Notes: generated by a model not told the origin, from the sequence alone. DNA of 64,000 nt from Xanthomonas nasturtii (GCF_001660815.1 NZ_LYMI01000045.1:119503-183502); one strand, 5' to 3'; shown: positions 27,625 to 39,349, counted from the stretch's first letter. Made by a program: numbers and translations.

Positions 27625-28632
27625 ATGACGCAGACAATCACGGTCATCCGCGGCGACGGCATTGGCCCGGAGATCATGGATGCCACGCTGTTCGTGCTCG
27701 ACGCGCTGCAAGCTGGCCTGACCTACGAATATGCCGACGCCGGCCTGGTCGCGCTGGAAAAGCACGGCGATCTGCTGCCCGAGTCCACCCTGGCGTCGAT
27801 CACCAAGAACAAGGTGGCGCTGAAAAGCCCGCTGACCACGCCGGTCGGCGAGGGCTTCAGCTCGATCAACGTCGCCATGCGTCGCAAGTTCGACCTGTAC
27901 GCCAATGTGCGTCCGGCCAAGTCGTTCCCGAACACCAAGTCGCGTTTCGCCGATGGCGTGGACCTGATCACCGTCCGCGAGAACACCGAAGGCGCGTACC
28001 TGAGCGAAGGCCAGACCGTATCCGAGGATGGCGAGACTGCATTCTCCGGCACCCGGATCACCCGCAAGGGCTCCGAGCGCATCGTGCGCTACGCCTTCGA
28101 CCTGGCGCGCGCCACCGGCCGCAAGAAGGTCACCGCGGTGCACAAGGCCAACATCATCAAGTCGACCTCGGGCCTGTTCCTGAAGGTGGCACGCGATGTG
28201 GCCGCGCAGTACCCGGAAATCGAATTCCAGGAAATGATCGTCGACAACACCTGCATGCAGCTGGTGATGCGTCCGGAGCAGTTCGACATCATCGTGACCA
28301 CCAACCTGTTCGGCGACATCATCTCCGACCTGTGTGCCGGTCTGGTCGGCGGCCTGGGCCTGGCCCCGGGCGCAAATATCGGCCTGGACGCGGCGATCTT
28401 CGAAGCCGTGCACGGCTCGGCGCCGGACATCGCAGGGCAGGGCAAGGCCAACCCGTGCGCCTTGCTGCTGGGCGCGGCGCAGATGCTGGACCACATCGGT
28501 CAGCCGCAGAACGCCGAGCGCCTGCGCGAAGCCATCGTCGCGACCCTGGAAGCCAAGGACTCGCTGACCCCCGACCTGGGCGGCGCCGGCAACACCATGG
28601 GCTTTGCCAAGGCCATTGCCAGCCGCCTCTGA
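27625..28632 (+). CDS. NAD-dependent isocitrate dehydrogenase
   Basis: The 335-residue member of the isocitrate/isopropylmalate dehydrogenase family catalyses oxidative decarboxylation. It begins with TVIRGDGIGPEIM, has the substrate loop NVRPAKSFPNTKSRF and the signature VTTNLFGDIISDLCAG. The short length and the residues around NTEGAYLSEGQ resemble the NAD-type isocitrate dehydrogenases of the homoisocitrate/IDH3-like branch rather than the 416-residue NADP enzyme. No leu genes are nearby, which argues against LeuB. Cofactor choice is inferred. ATG 27625 begins the conserved strand. Confidence 0.88.
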   Translation: MTQTITVIRGDGIGPEIMDATLFVLDALQAGLTYEYADAGLVALEKHGDLLPESTLASITKNKVALKSPLTTPVGEGFSSINVAMRRKFDLYANVRPAKSFPNTKSRFADGVDLITVRENTEGAYLSEGQTVSEDGETAFSGTRITRKGSERIVRYAFDLARATGRKKVTAVHKANIIKSTSGLFLKVARDVAAQYPEIEFQEMIVDNTCMQLVMRPEQFDIIVTTNLFGDIISDLCAGLVGGLGLAPGANIGLDAAIFEAVHGSAPDIAGQGKANPCALLLGAAQMLDHIGQPQNAERLREAIVATLEAKDSLTPDLGGAGNTMGFAKAIASRL

Positions 28633-28651
28633 GCGCATTGGTTGATCGCAT

Positions 28652-28685
28652 AAAAAGAAAGGGCGCCTAGGCGCCCTTTCTTTTT
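28652..28685. terminator. Bidirectional terminator between isocitrate dehydrogenase and BI-1 gene
   Basis: A near-perfect inverted repeat AAAGGGCGCC TA GGCGCCCTTT is flanked by A-runs on the left and T-runs on the right, so it can end transcripts from both convergent genes. Confidence 0.9.
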
Positions 28686-28762
28686 GCTTGGGATTCGTCT
28701 TGCGTCATTCGGCCATCGATCGCAGGGAAGCGCTTTTGCGATTCCCGATTCCCAATTCCCCG

Positions 28763-29524
28763 CTAATTGCGCGACTGCAGCTTCGACAGCAAACGCAGGA
28801 ACTCGATGTACAGCCACACCAGCGTCACCATCAGGCCGAATGCGCCGTACCACTCCATGTGCTTGGGTGCGCCCTGTTCGACGCCGCTCTCGATGAAGTC
28901 GAAATCCAGCACCAGATTCAGTGCCGCCACCACCACCACGAACAGGCTAAAGCCAATGCCGATCAGGCCCGAGTCGTGAATGAAGGGAATCCGCACGCCG
29001 AAAAAGCCAAGCACAATCGTCGCCAGATACACCAGCGCAATGCCGCCGGTAGCCGCCACCACGCCCAGCTTGAAGTTCTCGGTCGCCTTGATCATGCCGC
29101 TGCGATACGCGAACAGCAGCGCGAACATGGTGCCGAAGGTCAGCAGCACCGCCTGAAACACGATGCCGTTGAAGCGTGCTTCGTACACCGCCGAGATCGA
29201 CCCCAGGAAAAAGCCTTCCACCAGCGCGTACAGCGGCGCGGTGATCGGCGCCCAGGTCGGCTTGAAGCTGGTCGCCAGCGCGAACACTAGACCACCTATC
29301 GCACCGGCGATCATGTAAATCCGTGCGGCCGGCAGCGGCACACCGTCTGCGCCAAGCGACTGCGACCACGCGAACGCAGCGGTGACGACCGCCATCAGCA
29401 ACAGCAGGCCGGTCTTGTTGACGGTCCCGTTGAGTGTCATCGCCTGACCATCGCGAGTGACCACCGAGCCGGAGCCAAGGTCGAGGAACGTGGATTCCCG
29501 AAGGGCCGGGTTACCGCTACGCAT
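28763..29524 (-). CDS. Bax inhibitor-1 / YccA family membrane protein
   Basis: The 253-residue inner-membrane protein has seven hydrophobic segments (for example GLLLLMAVVTAAFAW, AGAIGGLVFALATS, GIALVYLATIVLGFFGV) and the C-terminal acidic/basic tail typical of BI-1 proteins. The subgroup with an N-terminal soluble stretch (MRSGNPALRESTF) is common in proteobacteria and is annotated YbhL- or YccA-like. The biochemical role is not settled. It converges on isocitrate dehydrogenase. Confidence 0.88.
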   Translation of the reverse strand: MRSGNPALRESTFLDLGSGSVVTRDGQAMTLNGTVNKTGLLLLMAVVTAAFAWSQSLGADGVPLPAARIYMIAGAIGGLVFALATSFKPTWAPITAPLYALVEGFFLGSISAVYEARFNGIVFQAVLLTFGTMFALLFAYRSGMIKATENFKLGVVAATGGIALVYLATIVLGFFGVRIPFIHDSGLIGIGFSLFVVVVAALNLVLDFDFIESGVEQGAPKHMEWYGAFGLMVTLVWLYIEFLRLLSKLQSRN

Positions 29525-29674
29525 GCGTCTTCTCCATGAAAGTGTTGCTCGCCGTATGGGTGAGCGTTATTGCGAGGATACCGGATCTCCCAATTTACAC
29601 AGGGTGATTGACAGCGAGGCCAATCGTTCCCAAAATAGCCGACCTTTCCAGCCTTCGGGATGAAAAGGTCCCGC

Positions 29675-29751
29675 CGGGGTATAGCGCAGTCTGGTAGCGC
29701 GCCTGCTTTGGGAGCAGGATGTCGGGGGTTCGAATCCCTCTACCCCGACCA
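29675..29751 (+). tRNA. tRNA-Pro (anticodon TGG)
   Basis: A 77-base cloverleaf with encoded CCA. The acceptor CGGGGTA pairs with TACCCCG, the anticodon loop is TTTGGGA and the T-arm contains GGTTCGAATCC. It is first of four closely spaced tRNA genes. Confidence 0.96.
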
Positions 29752-29793
29752 TTCCGAGCTCTCGACGGCGTGGGAATGCGAAGTTCGGTCCGG

Positions 29794-29870
29794 GCGCCCG
29801 TAGCTCAACCGGATAGAGCACCGGCCTTCTAAGCCGGCGGTTACAGGTTCGAGTCCTGTCGGGCGCGCCA
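29794..29870 (+). tRNA. tRNA-Arg (anticodon TCT)
   Basis: A 77-base cloverleaf with encoded CCA. The acceptor GCGCCCG pairs with CGGGCGC, the anticodon loop reads CTTCTAA and the T-loop GGTTCGAGTCC is intact. Confidence 0.96.
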
Positions 29871-29902
29871 TCGGCGGTGCGGTAGGAAGCAGGTTTTCAG
29901 TG

Positions 29903-29979
29903 GTGGCTGTAGCTCAGCTGGTTAGAGTACTGGATTGTGATTCCAGATGTCGGGGGTTCGAGTCCCCTCAGCCACCCCA
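29903..29979 (+). tRNA. tRNA-His (anticodon GTG)
   Basis: A 77-base cloverleaf with encoded CCA. The anticodon loop reads TTGTGAT. The extra 5' G needed for histidylation is encoded at 29902, opposite C73. Confidence 0.96.
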
Positions 29980-30072
29980 CTGATGACAGGCAGTTGCAGG
30001 AACGTTTGACCCGATGCATCGCGGGGTGTTGCAACGAAGCAAAAAAGCACATACAATGTGCGACCAGTTTCA

Positions 30073-30148
30073 GGGCCGTTAGCTCAGTTGGTAGAGCAGT
30101 TGACTCTTAATCAATAGGTCCAAGGTTCGAATCCTTGACGGCCCACCA
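30073..30148 (+). tRNA. tRNA-Lys (anticodon CTT)
   Basis: A 76-base cloverleaf with encoded CCA. The acceptor GGGCCGT pairs with ACGGCCC, and the anticodon loop CTCTTAA gives CTT. Confidence 0.96.
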
Positions 30149-30151
30149 AAT

Positions 30152-30190
30152 AAAAGCACTTAGGCAAACACCTAGGTGCTTTTCTTTTTC
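30152..30190 (+). terminator. Terminator of the tRNA cluster
   Basis: A 13-base stem AAAAGCACTTAGG / CCTAGGTGCTTTT with one wobble pair is followed by CTTTTTC, directly after tRNA-Lys. Confidence 0.85.
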
Positions 30191-30591
30191 CGCGACTAAA
30201 ACAGAAGCCTGCGTGTTGTGCCCGCTGTCAACGAGTCGCGGCCAGCGCTTAATCCGGGTTGCGATGCTGCCGCAGCGTTGCGGTATCGCCTGCATCGCAG
30301 TTGCTCGTCGTTGCGCCACGCAGATGATTTTCTCAACAGTCTGTCAGGCAAGGATCGACACCGATGCGTAGCCGGTGTGCCACTCCACGCACATTGGCAG
30401 GGATCGATTACTGAGCGGATCGTCGGTGATACATCGTCGCTGATGCCAGGAGCAGTGCTGTGCAGCACGTCGGCGGCACGCCATTGCGCGCCTTCAGGTT
30501 GTCGTGCGACTGAGTGCGCGCACGCAATCTGCAGGCGGTCTACGAATCAACATGCCGCGACTTGGTCACGCGAAGTCATCGGCGCAAGCGA
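30191..30591. other. Intergenic region with no recognised feature
   Basis: About 400 bp between the tRNA cluster and the convergent histidine kinase. I see no gene with a plausible start or domain, no tRNA and no clear repeat. Confidence 0.5.
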
Positions 30592-31860
30592 TTAGTCCCG
30601 TTGCACGCGCGGAAACGCCAGCACGAAGCGCGCGCCCTGGCCCGGGGCCGAGGTGACGTCCACAAAGCCGCCCGCCTGGCGTACCGCGCTATACACCTGC
30701 GCCAATCCCAGGCCGGCGCCTTTGTCTGCGTGCTTGGTGGTGAAGTAGGCCTCGAACAGGCGCGCCTGCACCGTGCTGTCCATGCCGTGCCCGGTGTCGG
30801 CAACGGTGATGGTCATGTAACGCCCTGCCGGTTTGGTCAGTTGCGCATCTTCTTCGGTAACGAAGGTTTCGCCGGTTTCCACGCTGATGCTGCCGCCGCT
30901 GCTGCAGGCGTCGCGGGCGTTGATCACCAGGTTCAGGATGGCGCGCTCCACCGTGTGGCGGTCGACCATGGCGCAACATCCGCCATCGACGGTGCGAAGC
31001 TGCAACCGCAGGTCTGCGCCAACCACCTGTTCCAGCAGCGGGCTGAGCTGTTCTGCCAGTTCGGCCAGATCCACCGCTTCAGGGCTGTAGGGGTATTGGC
31101 GCGAGAAGCCGACCAGGCGCTGCGCCATCACCGAACCGTGTTGAAGCGCGGCATCGGCGACGCCGAGCAGCTTGGCATCGTGTGCATCGATCTGCGCGCG
31201 CTGCACGACCAGGTCGATCGCCGAGGTGGCCGCCTGCAGCACGTTGTTCAGATCGTGGACCACGCCGGCCAGCAGTTGCCCCACCGCTTCGCCTTTCTGC
31301 GCCTGCTCGGAGATCTTTTCGGCAGCGTTCTGTGCGGCGCGCGCAATGTCCAGGTCGCCCTCGATGCGCTCGCGCAGGTCGCGCAAGCTGTGCAGTTCGG
31401 TCGACAGCGAGTTTTCGCGCGCGCGCGCCAGCATCAGGGCGCTGGTGGAAAACGCCCGCTCCGCGGCCAGGGTACTGTCCAGCGTATGGAAGGCTGCCTC
31501 CAGCGCGCGGCGGTCGGAGATGTTCTTGCTCACCGCCAAGATTGCCTCGACATTGCCTTGCTCGTCGAATAGCGGGCTGGTGACGACCTGCCAGGTTTGG
31601 CGCACGCCAACGAAGTTGACGCAGGCCGCCTCGAATTCGTGTACCGAGCCGTCAAGGGACGCTGCGATTGCAGCATCCACCAGGCCCACGGACTCCGGTG
31701 GCCATAACTCGCGCCAGGGGCGGGAAATCAGCTGGTCCTGGTGGCTTGCGCCAAGGACGTTCAAGCCATTGACGTTGACTGCCGCGATCCGCCCGGCGAG
31801 GTCGATCTCTTTGATGCAGTCTCGCGACAGGGCCGCGATCTGCCGATACCGATCTCTCAT
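30592..31860 (-). CDS. Soluble PAS-domain sensor histidine kinase
   Basis: The 422-residue kinase has no transmembrane segment, so it should sense a cytoplasmic signal. An N-terminal PAS domain (about 1-120; KEIDLAGRIAAVNVNGLNVLG, ending AILAVSKNISDRR) is followed by a coiled-coil linker and an H-box in LLAGVVHDLNNVLQAA (about residue 207). The ATPase domain carries AILNLVINARDA, DTGHGMD and KGAGLGLAQVYSAV. The HDLNN-type H-box places it among kinases related to NtrB. No response regulator is adjacent, so it is an orphan here. Confidence 0.87.
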   Translation of the reverse strand: MRDRYRQIAALSRDCIKEIDLAGRIAAVNVNGLNVLGASHQDQLISRPWRELWPPESVGLVDAAIAASLDGSVHEFEAACVNFVGVRQTWQVVTSPLFDEQGNVEAILAVSKNISDRRALEAAFHTLDSTLAAERAFSTSALMLARARENSLSTELHSLRDLRERIEGDLDIARAAQNAAEKISEQAQKGEAVGQLLAGVVHDLNNVLQAATSAIDLVVQRAQIDAHDAKLLGVADAALQHGSVMAQRLVGFSRQYPYSPEAVDLAELAEQLSPLLEQVVGADLRLQLRTVDGGCCAMVDRHTVERAILNLVINARDACSSGGSISVETGETFVTEEDAQLTKPAGRYMTITVADTGHGMDSTVQARLFEAYFTTKHADKGAGLGLAQVYSAVRQAGGFVDVTSAPGQGARFVLAFPRVQRD

Positions 31861-32134
31861 CGCGGCTATTGTCTCTTTTGGCTGATTAACGGAATTTTCG
31901 CAAACATTGTCGCTGTCCTACGCGCGCAGAAGGACGCGGATTTACCCTGCAGCAGGGCGCGGCCATGAATCATTCACCGGGCTCTAGCGCAGGGTCAGGT
32001 GTCAAGGGGCGGCTTCAAGGAGTCGCCAAACATCGCCATAGCGCGTCCAGAGGTCGGCAGGCCAGGCCTGAACAGCCTGCAGCGCTTTTTCTTTGCAGGC
32101 ATCCCTGCAACAATACCCGGGCAGCTGCGGCATT

Positions 32135-32219
<85 letters not shown>

Positions 32220-32420
32220 ATGCCGCGCGGCCGTGTGGGTTCCGGCCGCTGCACTTCCCGCAAACCGGTGGTTGCCGTGCGTGACGCCGCTGCGCGCATG
32301 CCGCTGGCAGCGGCCGCCGTTATCGGCGAAACTACAAGGCTCGGCGGCATTCTCGCCCTCCGTCAACCCGCATCTTCCATCTCGTGCCGACGCTGTGCGC
32401 TGTCGGTGGCAGGAGTCAAC

Positions 32421-33713
32421 ATGCAAGCATCGATCGAATCCACCGGCAATCTGGAACGCCGCCTGACCTTCACCCTGCCGCAGGAGCGCCTGGAGACCCA
32501 TGTCGGTGGCCGCCTGCGCGAGTTGGCGCGGACCACGCGCATCAAGGGGTTCCGCCCGGGCAAGGTGCCGACCAAGGTCATCGAGCAGCGCTTCGGTCAG
32601 CAGGTGCGTGCCGAAGCGATGGAAGGCCTGTTGCGCGAAACCTTCGATTCGGCCGTGCGCGAGCACTCGCTGCGTCTGGCCGGCAACCCGCGGATCGACC
32701 AGGGCGAAACCGATTTCGACTTCGTCGCCACCTTCGAAGTGGTGCCTGACTTCGGCGAGATCGACGTGACCAAGCTGTCGGTGGTGCGTGCGACCGCCGA
32801 AGTGACCGATGCCGATATCGATCAGATGATCGAAAACCTGCGCCTGCAGCGCCGCACCTGGAATCCGGTCGAGCGCGGTGCGCAGGTCGGCGACCTGGTA
32901 GCGCTGGAAACCTGGTCGCAGGCCGGCGACGAGCGTCTGCCTGCCGAAGGCGTGGAGACCGGAAGCAGCGTACTGGGCTCGGGCGTGATGTTCGACCAGA
33001 TCGAGAAGGGTCTGGAAGGCCTGACCAAGGGCGAAGACAAGACCCTGACCATCGATTTCCCGGCCGAGTGGCGCGTGCCGCAGCTGGCTGGCAAGACCGT
33101 GCAGGTGCACGTCAAGGCGGTTGAGGTGTCCGAGCCGGTGTTGCCGGTGGTTGACAAGGAGTTCATCAAGAGCTTCGGCGTCAAGAGTGGCGATGCCGAG
33201 CAGTTCCGTGCCGACATCCGCACCAACCTGGAGCGCGAGCTCAAGGGCGCGCTGATGAATCGCCTGCGTCGCGAAGTCGGCGAGCAGCTGATTGCTGCCT
33301 ATGCGCACGTCGAAATGCCGCCGCGTCTGGTCGAAAACGAAGCGCGTTCGATGCTGGCCCAGCAGGTCGAGCAGGTCCGTCGCAGCGGCCGCGATCCAGG
33401 CCAGGTGCCGGACGACGCGCATCAGGGCTTCATGGACGCCGCCGCCAAGCGCGTGCTGGTCGGTCTGCTGGTCGGTGAAGTCGCACGCCGCAACGAGCTG
33501 CGTCTGGAATCCAAGCGTGTCAGCGAAACGCTGCGTCTGATCGCTTCGACCTACGAAGAGCCGGAACAGGTCATTGAGATGTACCGCAACGACCCCCAAC
33601 TGATGGGTGGGCTGCAGAGCCGTGTGATGGAAGAGCAGGTGATCGACTGGATCGCCGAGCGCGCCCAGCACACCGAGCAGCCGCTGTCGTTCCAGGACGC
33701 CATCCGGGTCTGA
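32421..33713 (+). CDS. tig: Trigger factor
   Basis: The 430-residue ribosome-associated chaperone meets nascent chains at the exit tunnel. The ribosome-binding signature GFRPGKVP is at residues about 44-51, the FKBP-type prolyl isomerase domain spans about 150-240 ([24 protein letters not shown]), and the helical C-terminal chaperone domain follows. AGGAG lies six bases before ATG 32421, so the longer frame starting inside tRNA-Leu is not used. It is followed by clpP and clpX, the usual bacterial order. Confidence 0.96.
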   Translation: MQASIESTGNLERRLTFTLPQERLETHVGGRLRELARTTRIKGFRPGKVPTKVIEQRFGQQVRAEAMEGLLRETFDSAVREHSLRLAGNPRIDQGETDFDFVATFEVVPDFGEIDVTKLSVVRATAEVTDADIDQMIENLRLQRRTWNPVERGAQVGDLVALETWSQAGDERLPAEGVETGSSVLGSGVMFDQIEKGLEGLTKGEDKTLTIDFPAEWRVPQLAGKTVQVHVKAVEVSEPVLPVVDKEFIKSFGVKSGDAEQFRADIRTNLERELKGALMNRLRREVGEQLIAAYAHVEMPPRLVENEARSMLAQQVEQVRRSGRDPGQVPDDAHQGFMDAAAKRVLVGLLVGEVARRNELRLESKRVSETLRLIASTYEEPEQVIEMYRNDPQLMGGLQSRVMEEQVIDWIAERAQHTEQPLSFQDAIRV

Positions 33714-33805
33714 GGCGGTAGCAAGAGAACCGCGCCCTGCCGTCGTCGGGGTGCGGATATCGAACACGGGCATCGGCACAGGCCGCTGCCACAACAGGAA
33801 GACCG

Positions 33806-34432
33806 ATGAGCATTGTGACCAAAGCCCTGAACCTGGTGCCCATGGTGGTCGAGCAGACCAGCCGTGGCGAGCGTGCGTACGACATCTACTCGCGTTTGCT
33901 GAAGGAGCGTCTGATCTTCCTGGTCGGTCCGATCGACGACCATATGGCCAACGTCATCGTGGCCCAGTTGCTGTTCCTGGAAGCGGACAACCCGGAAAAG
34001 GACATCAGCATCTACATCAACTCGCCTGGTGGCGTGGTCACCGCCGGCATGGCGATCTACGACACCATGCAGTACATCAAGCCGGACGTGAGTACCATCT
34101 GCGTCGGTCAGGCTGCCTCGATGGGCGCGCTGCTGCTGGCTTCGGGTGCGGCCGGCAAGCGTTACGCGCTGCCGAATTCGCGCGTGATGATCCATCAGCC
34201 GCTGGGTGGCTTCCAGGGCCAGGCGACCGATATCGACATCCACGCCCGCGAAATCCTGACCCTGCGTTCGCGCTTGAACGAGATCCTGGCCAAGCACACC
34301 GGCCAGTCGCTGGAGACCATCGCGCGCGACACCGAGCGCGACAACTTCAAGAGCGCGGTCGATGCCCAGGCCTATGGTCTGGTGGATCAGGTGCTAGAGC
34401 GTCGTCCGGAAGAGTCGATCCAGCCGTCTTGA
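33806..34432 (+). CDS. clpP: ATP-dependent Clp protease proteolytic subunit
   Basis: The 208-residue serine peptidase forms the tetradecameric core of ClpXP. The catalytic Ser is in [11 protein letters not shown] (near residue 107), His in [10 protein letters not shown] (about 132) and Asp in the segment [19 protein letters not shown] short N-terminal propeptide is expected. It lies 92 bp after tig and 125 bp before clpX. Confidence 0.97.
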
Positions 34433-34465
34433 TCGCCAGATTGTTGAAATTGCAGGAAAAACCGG

Positions 34466-34505
34466 CAGGGTCGGGCAGGGCGAATGTCCTCCCGACCCTG
34501 TGCTA
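34466..34505 (+). terminator. Hairpin between clpP and clpX
   Basis: A ten-base stem CAGGGTCGGG / CCCGACCCTG with a 15-base loop lies after clpP and is followed by TGCTATTC. The short T-content suggests attenuation rather than full termination. Confidence 0.55.
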
Positions 34506-34557
34506 TTCTCGAAATCGAACCCCCGTGCATCGGGTGGGGTAACTGGGTAACAGAAGC

Positions 34558-35844
<1,287 letters not shown>

Positions 35845-35918
35845 GCCTTGTCGCCGCCTCGCCAGGTCTTGGCCTCGCCTGCGGCTAAAGGCTTTCCGAG
35901 CGCTACTTGCAACACCTC

Positions 35919-35954
35919 GCCGATGGCCCCATAACGGGGCCATCGGCTTTTTTA
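35919..35954 (+). terminator. Terminator after clpX
   Basis: A 12-base stem GCCGATGGCCCC / GGGGCCATCGGC with an ATAAC loop is followed by TTTTTTTATT. Confidence 0.9.
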
Positions 35955-35988
35955 TTGCCCCAAAACCCCCATTCCTGTGGAGCGCCCC

Positions 35989-38460
35989 ATGGCCCAGTCC
36001 CAACCAGAAGTTCTCGATCTGCCAGTGTTGCCGCTGCGCGACGTGGTGGTGTTTCCGCACATGGTGATCCCGCTGTTCGTCGGGCGTGACAAGTCGATGC
36101 GCGCGCTGGAAAAAGCCATGGAGGCGGACAAGCGCATCCTGCTGGTGGCGCAGAAGTCCGCCGAAACCGACGACCCGGCGGCCGGCGATCTGTATACCGT
36201 CGGCACCCTGGCGCAGGTGCTGCAGCTGCTCAAGCTGCCCGATGGCACCATCAAGGTGCTGGTTGAGGGCCTGTCGCGCGTCACTGTCGACAAGGTCGTC
36301 GAGCAGGATGGCGCGCTGCAGGGCCAGGGCACCGAAGTGGAGGCCAGCGATGCGCGCGAACCGCGCGAAGTGGAAGCGATCGCGCGTTCGCTGATGTCGC
36401 TGTTCGAACAGTACGTCAAGACCAATCGCAAGCTGCCGCCGGAACTGCTGCAGACCCTGGCCGGTATCGACGAGCCGGGTCGCCTGGCCGACACCATCGC
36501 CGCGCACATCGGCGTGCGCCTGGCCGACAAGCAGCGCCTGCTGGAGATCACCGAAATCGGTGAGCGCCTGGAATTGCTGGTCGGTCTGGTGGACGGCGAA
36601 ATCGACGTGCAGCAGCTGGAAAAGCGCATCCGCGGCCGGGTGAAGTCGCAGATGGAAAAGAGCCAGCGCGAGTACTACCTCAACGAACAGATGAAGGCCA
36701 TCCAGAAGGAGCTGGGCGACCTGGACGATGCGCCCGGCGAACTGGAAGAACTTGCGCGCAAGATCGCCGAGGCGGGCATGCCCAAGCCGGTCGAGACCAA
36801 GGCCAAGGCCGAACTCAATAAACTCAAGCAGATGTCGCCGATGTCCGCGGAAGCGGCGGTGGTGCGCAACTATCTGGACTGGCTGCTGGGCGTGCCGTGG
36901 AAAAAGCGCACCAAGGTTCGCAAGGATCTGAAGGTTGCCGAAGACACGCTGGACGCGGATCACTACGGCCTGGACAAGGTCAAGGAGCGCATCCTTGAAT
37001 ACCTGGCAGTGCAGTCGCGCGTGAAGCAGATGAAGGGGCCGATCCTGTGCCTGGTCGGGCCGCCGGGTGTGGGCAAGACCTCGCTCGGGCAGTCGATCGC
37101 CAAGGCGACCAATCGCAAGTTCGTGCGCATGAGCCTGGGCGGCATCCGCGACGAAGCCGAGATCCGCGGCCATCGTCGGACCTATGTGGGCTCGATGCCG
37201 GGCCGTCTGGTGCAAAACCTCAACAAGGTAGGCAGCAAGAACCCGCTGTTCCTGCTGGACGAGATCGACAAGATGTCGATGGACTTCCGTGGCGACCCGT
37301 CGTCGGCGTTGCTGGAGGTGCTCGATCCGGAGCAGAACAACTCCTTCAACGACCACTACCTGGAGGTCGATCTGGACCTGTCGGAAGTGATGTTCGTCGC
37401 CACCTCCAACTCGCTCAATATTCCCGGCCCGCTGCTGGACCGCATGGAAGTCATCCGCATCCCGGGTTACACCGAGGATGAGAAGCTCAACATCGCCATG
37501 CGGTACCTGGTGCCCAAGCAGATCAAGGCCAACGGTTTGAAGCCGGAAGAGATCGAGATCGGCGGCGACGCAATCCAGGACATCGTGCGCTATTACACGC
37601 GCGAATCGGGCGTGCGTAATCTGGAGCGCGAAGTCGCCAAGATCTGCCGCAAGGTGGTCAAGGAAATTGCGCTCGCAGGTCCGCAGCCGGCGGCCAAGAC
37701 GGCGGTTGCCAAGAAGGGCAAACCGAAGGCATTGGTTACCGTCAACGCAAAGAATCTCGACAAGTATCTGGGCGTGCGTCGCTTCGACTTCGGCCGTGCC
37801 GAGGAAGAGAACGAGATCGGCCTGGTCACCGGTCTGGCATGGACCGAGGTGGGTGGCGAGTTGCTGCAGGTCGAATCCACGCTGGTGCCGGGCAAGGGCA
37901 ACCTGATCCTCACCGGTCAGTTGGGCAACGTCATGAAGGAGTCGGCATCGGCTGCGTTGTCGGTGGTGCGTTCGCGTGCCGAGCGGCTGGGCATCGATGT
38001 GGATTTCCTGCAGAAGCAAGACGTGCACGTGCATGTGCCCGATGGTGCCACTCCCAAGGACGGCCCAAGCGCAGGCATCGCGATGGTCACCTCGCTGGTG
38101 TCGGTGTTGACCAAGGTGCCGATCCGCGCCGACGTGGCAATGACCGGCGAGATCACCTTGCGTGGGCGTGTCTCGGCGATCGGTGGCTTGAAGGAGAAGT
38201 TGCTGGCGGCCCTGCGCGGTGGCATCCGCACCGTGTTGATTCCCGACGAGAACCGCAAGGATCTTGCCGACATCCCGGCCAACGTCACCCGCGATCTGAA
38301 GATCGTGCCGGTGAAGTGGATCGACGAGGTGCTTGATCTGGCACTGGAGCGTCCGTTGACCCCGAAGAAGGCCGGCAAGGAGAAGGCACGCAAGACGGCT
38401 TCGCGCGTTGCCGTGCGCGGTAAGTCGCGTAGCACACCAGGCACCCGCGTCAAGCACTAA
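35989..38460 (+). CDS. lon: ATP-dependent protease Lon
   Basis: The 823-residue protease degrades damaged and regulatory proteins. It has the Lon N-domain ([20 protein letters not shown]), Walker [10 protein letters not shown] (about 354-362), Walker [10 protein letters not shown], and the catalytic dyad with Ser in [10 protein letters not shown] (about 690) and Lys in GLKEKLLAA. It is about 40 residues longer than E. coli Lon; extra basic sequence lies in the insert with [14 protein letters not shown] and in the C-terminal tail. ATG 35989 follows GGAG at six bases; a GTG at 35977 adds four residues. Confidence 0.97.
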   Translation: MAQSQPEVLDLPVLPLRDVVVFPHMVIPLFVGRDKSMRALEKAMEADKRILLVAQKSAETDDPAAGDLYTVGTLAQVLQLLKLPDGTIKVLVEGLSRVTVDKVVEQDGALQGQGTEVEASDAREPREVEAIARSLMSLFEQYVKTNRKLPPELLQTLAGIDEPGRLADTIAAHIGVRLADKQRLLEITEIGERLELLVGLVDGEIDVQQLEKRIRGRVKSQMEKSQREYYLNEQMKAIQKELGDLDDAPGELEELARKIAEAGMPKPVETKAKAELNKLKQMSPMSAEAAVVRNYLDWLLGVPWKKRTKVRKDLKVAEDTLDADHYGLDKVKERILEYLAVQSRVKQMKGPILCLVGPPGVGKTSLGQSIAKATNRKFVRMSLGGIRDEAEIRGHRRTYVGSMPGRLVQNLNKVGSKNPLFLLDEIDKMSMDFRGDPSSALLEVLDPEQNNSFNDHYLEVDLDLSEVMFVATSNSLNIPGPLLDRMEVIRIPGYTEDEKLNIAMRYLVPKQIKANGLKPEEIEIGGDAIQDIVRYYTRESGVRNLEREVAKICRKVVKEIALAGPQPAAKTAVAKKGKPKALVTVNAKNLDKYLGVRRFDFGRAEEENEIGLVTGLAWTEVGGELLQVESTLVPGKGNLILTGQLGNVMKESASAALSVVRSRAERLGIDVDFLQKQDVHVHVPDGATPKDGPSAGIAMVTSLVSVLTKVPIRADVAMTGEITLRGRVSAIGGLKEKLLAALRGGIRTVLIPDENRKDLADIPANVTRDLKIVPVKWIDEVLDLALERPLTPKKAGKEKARKTASRVAVRGKSRSTPGTRVKH

Positions 38461-38486
38461 CGGGGGCTGTCTAAGCCCCGGCAAAA

Positions 38487-38524
38487 CAAGCCAAAACCCG
38501 CGTCGTTATTGGGTTTTGGCTTGC
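38487..38524 (+). terminator. Hairpin after lon
   Basis: A perfect 13-base stem CAAGCCAAAACCC / GGGTTTTGGCTTG with an 11-base loop follows lon by 26 bp. There is no T-run behind it, so termination or mRNA stabilisation are both possible. Confidence 0.55.
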
Positions 38525-38673
38525 GTGCTGTTGGGGGCGCTGGTATAAATGCACGACTCGTGGGCGCGGCAAATGTGATGCGTCACGCGATACCACTTGT
38601 GTCGGGTTCTTCGCTAACGGCAAGAGCGCCGATTGTCGATTCCGCGGCATCTGCCGCAAAGGGAGTTTCAAGA

Positions 38674-38946
38674 ATGAATAAAACCGAATTGATCGATGGC
38701 GTTGCCGCTGCCGCTGACATCTCCAAGGCTGAAGCTGGCCGTGCTGTTGACGCGGTTGTGAGCGAAATCACCAAGGCACTGAAGAAGGGCGACGCCGTCA
38801 CCCTCGTTGGCTTCGGTACCTTCCAGGTCCGCGAGCGCGCTGAGCGCACCGGCCGCAATCCGAAGACCGGCGACAGCATCAAGATCGCGGCTTCGAAGAA
38901 TCCTGCATTCAAGGCTGGCAAAGCCCTGAAGGATGCAGTAAACTAA
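38674..38946 (+). CDS. hupB: DNA-binding protein HU
   Basis: The 90-residue nucleoid protein begins [20 protein letters not shown]. It has the family signature [20 protein letters not shown], including the DNA-bending arm with the RNP motif. GGGAG precedes the ATG. It follows lon, as hupB does in E. coli. Confidence 0.97.
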   Translation: MNKTELIDGVAAAADISKAEAGRAVDAVVSEITKALKKGDAVTLVGFGTFQVRERAERTGRNPKTGDSIKIAASKNPAFKAGKALKDAVN

Positions 38947-38957
38947 CCGACTCGCTA

Positions 38958-39032
38958 GGGTGCTTAGCTCAGCGGTAGAGCGTCTCCCTTACACGGAGAG
39001 GGTCGGGGGTTCGAAACCCTCAGCACCCACCA
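38958..39032 (+). tRNA. tRNA-Val (anticodon TAC)
   Basis: A 75-base cloverleaf with encoded CCA starts 11 bases after the hupB stop. The anticodon loop reads CTTACAC. Confidence 0.96.
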
Positions 39033-39060
39033 TTAAGCACCAGGCAAACGTTTCAAGCGC

Positions 39061-39137
39061 GGAGCGGTAGTTCAGCTGGTTAGAATGCTGGCCTGTCACG
39101 CCGGAGGTCGCGGGTTCGAGTCCCGTCCGCTCCGCCA
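39061..39137 (+). tRNA. tRNA-Asp (anticodon GTC), first copy
   Basis: A 77-base cloverleaf with encoded CCA. The acceptor GGAGCGG pairs with CCGCTCC and the anticodon loop is CTGTCAC. Confidence 0.96.
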
Positions 39138-39144
39138 GTTACAC

Positions 39145-39176
39145 CGAAGCCCCTGAGCAATTGGGGGCTTCGTTTT
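39145..39176 (+). terminator. Terminator after first tRNA-Asp
   Basis: A nine-base stem CGAAGCCCC / GGGGCTTCG is followed by TTTTCT. Confidence 0.85.
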
Positions 39177-39230
39177 CTCCACAGCATTCGTATTGCGGAT
39201 GGCGCGGAGAAAGATGTCCAAGTTTAAAGC

Positions 39231-39307
39231 GGAGCGGTAGTTCAGCTGGTTAGAATGCTGGCCTGTCACGCCGGAGGTCGCGGGTTCGAGTCCCGTCCGC
39301 TCCGCCA
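39231..39307 (+). tRNA. tRNA-Asp (anticodon GTC), second copy
   Basis: This 77-base gene is identical in sequence to the copy at 39061, 170 bp upstream. It has its own terminator. Confidence 0.96.
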
Positions 39308-39316
39308 GTTATACCC

Positions 39317-39349
39317 AAGCCCTCGGCCTTGTGCCGGGGGCTTTTTTTT
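39317..39349 (+). terminator. Terminator after second tRNA-Asp
   Basis: A stem AAGCCC-CGGC paired with GCCGGGGGCTT is followed by a run of eight T residues. Confidence 0.85.
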
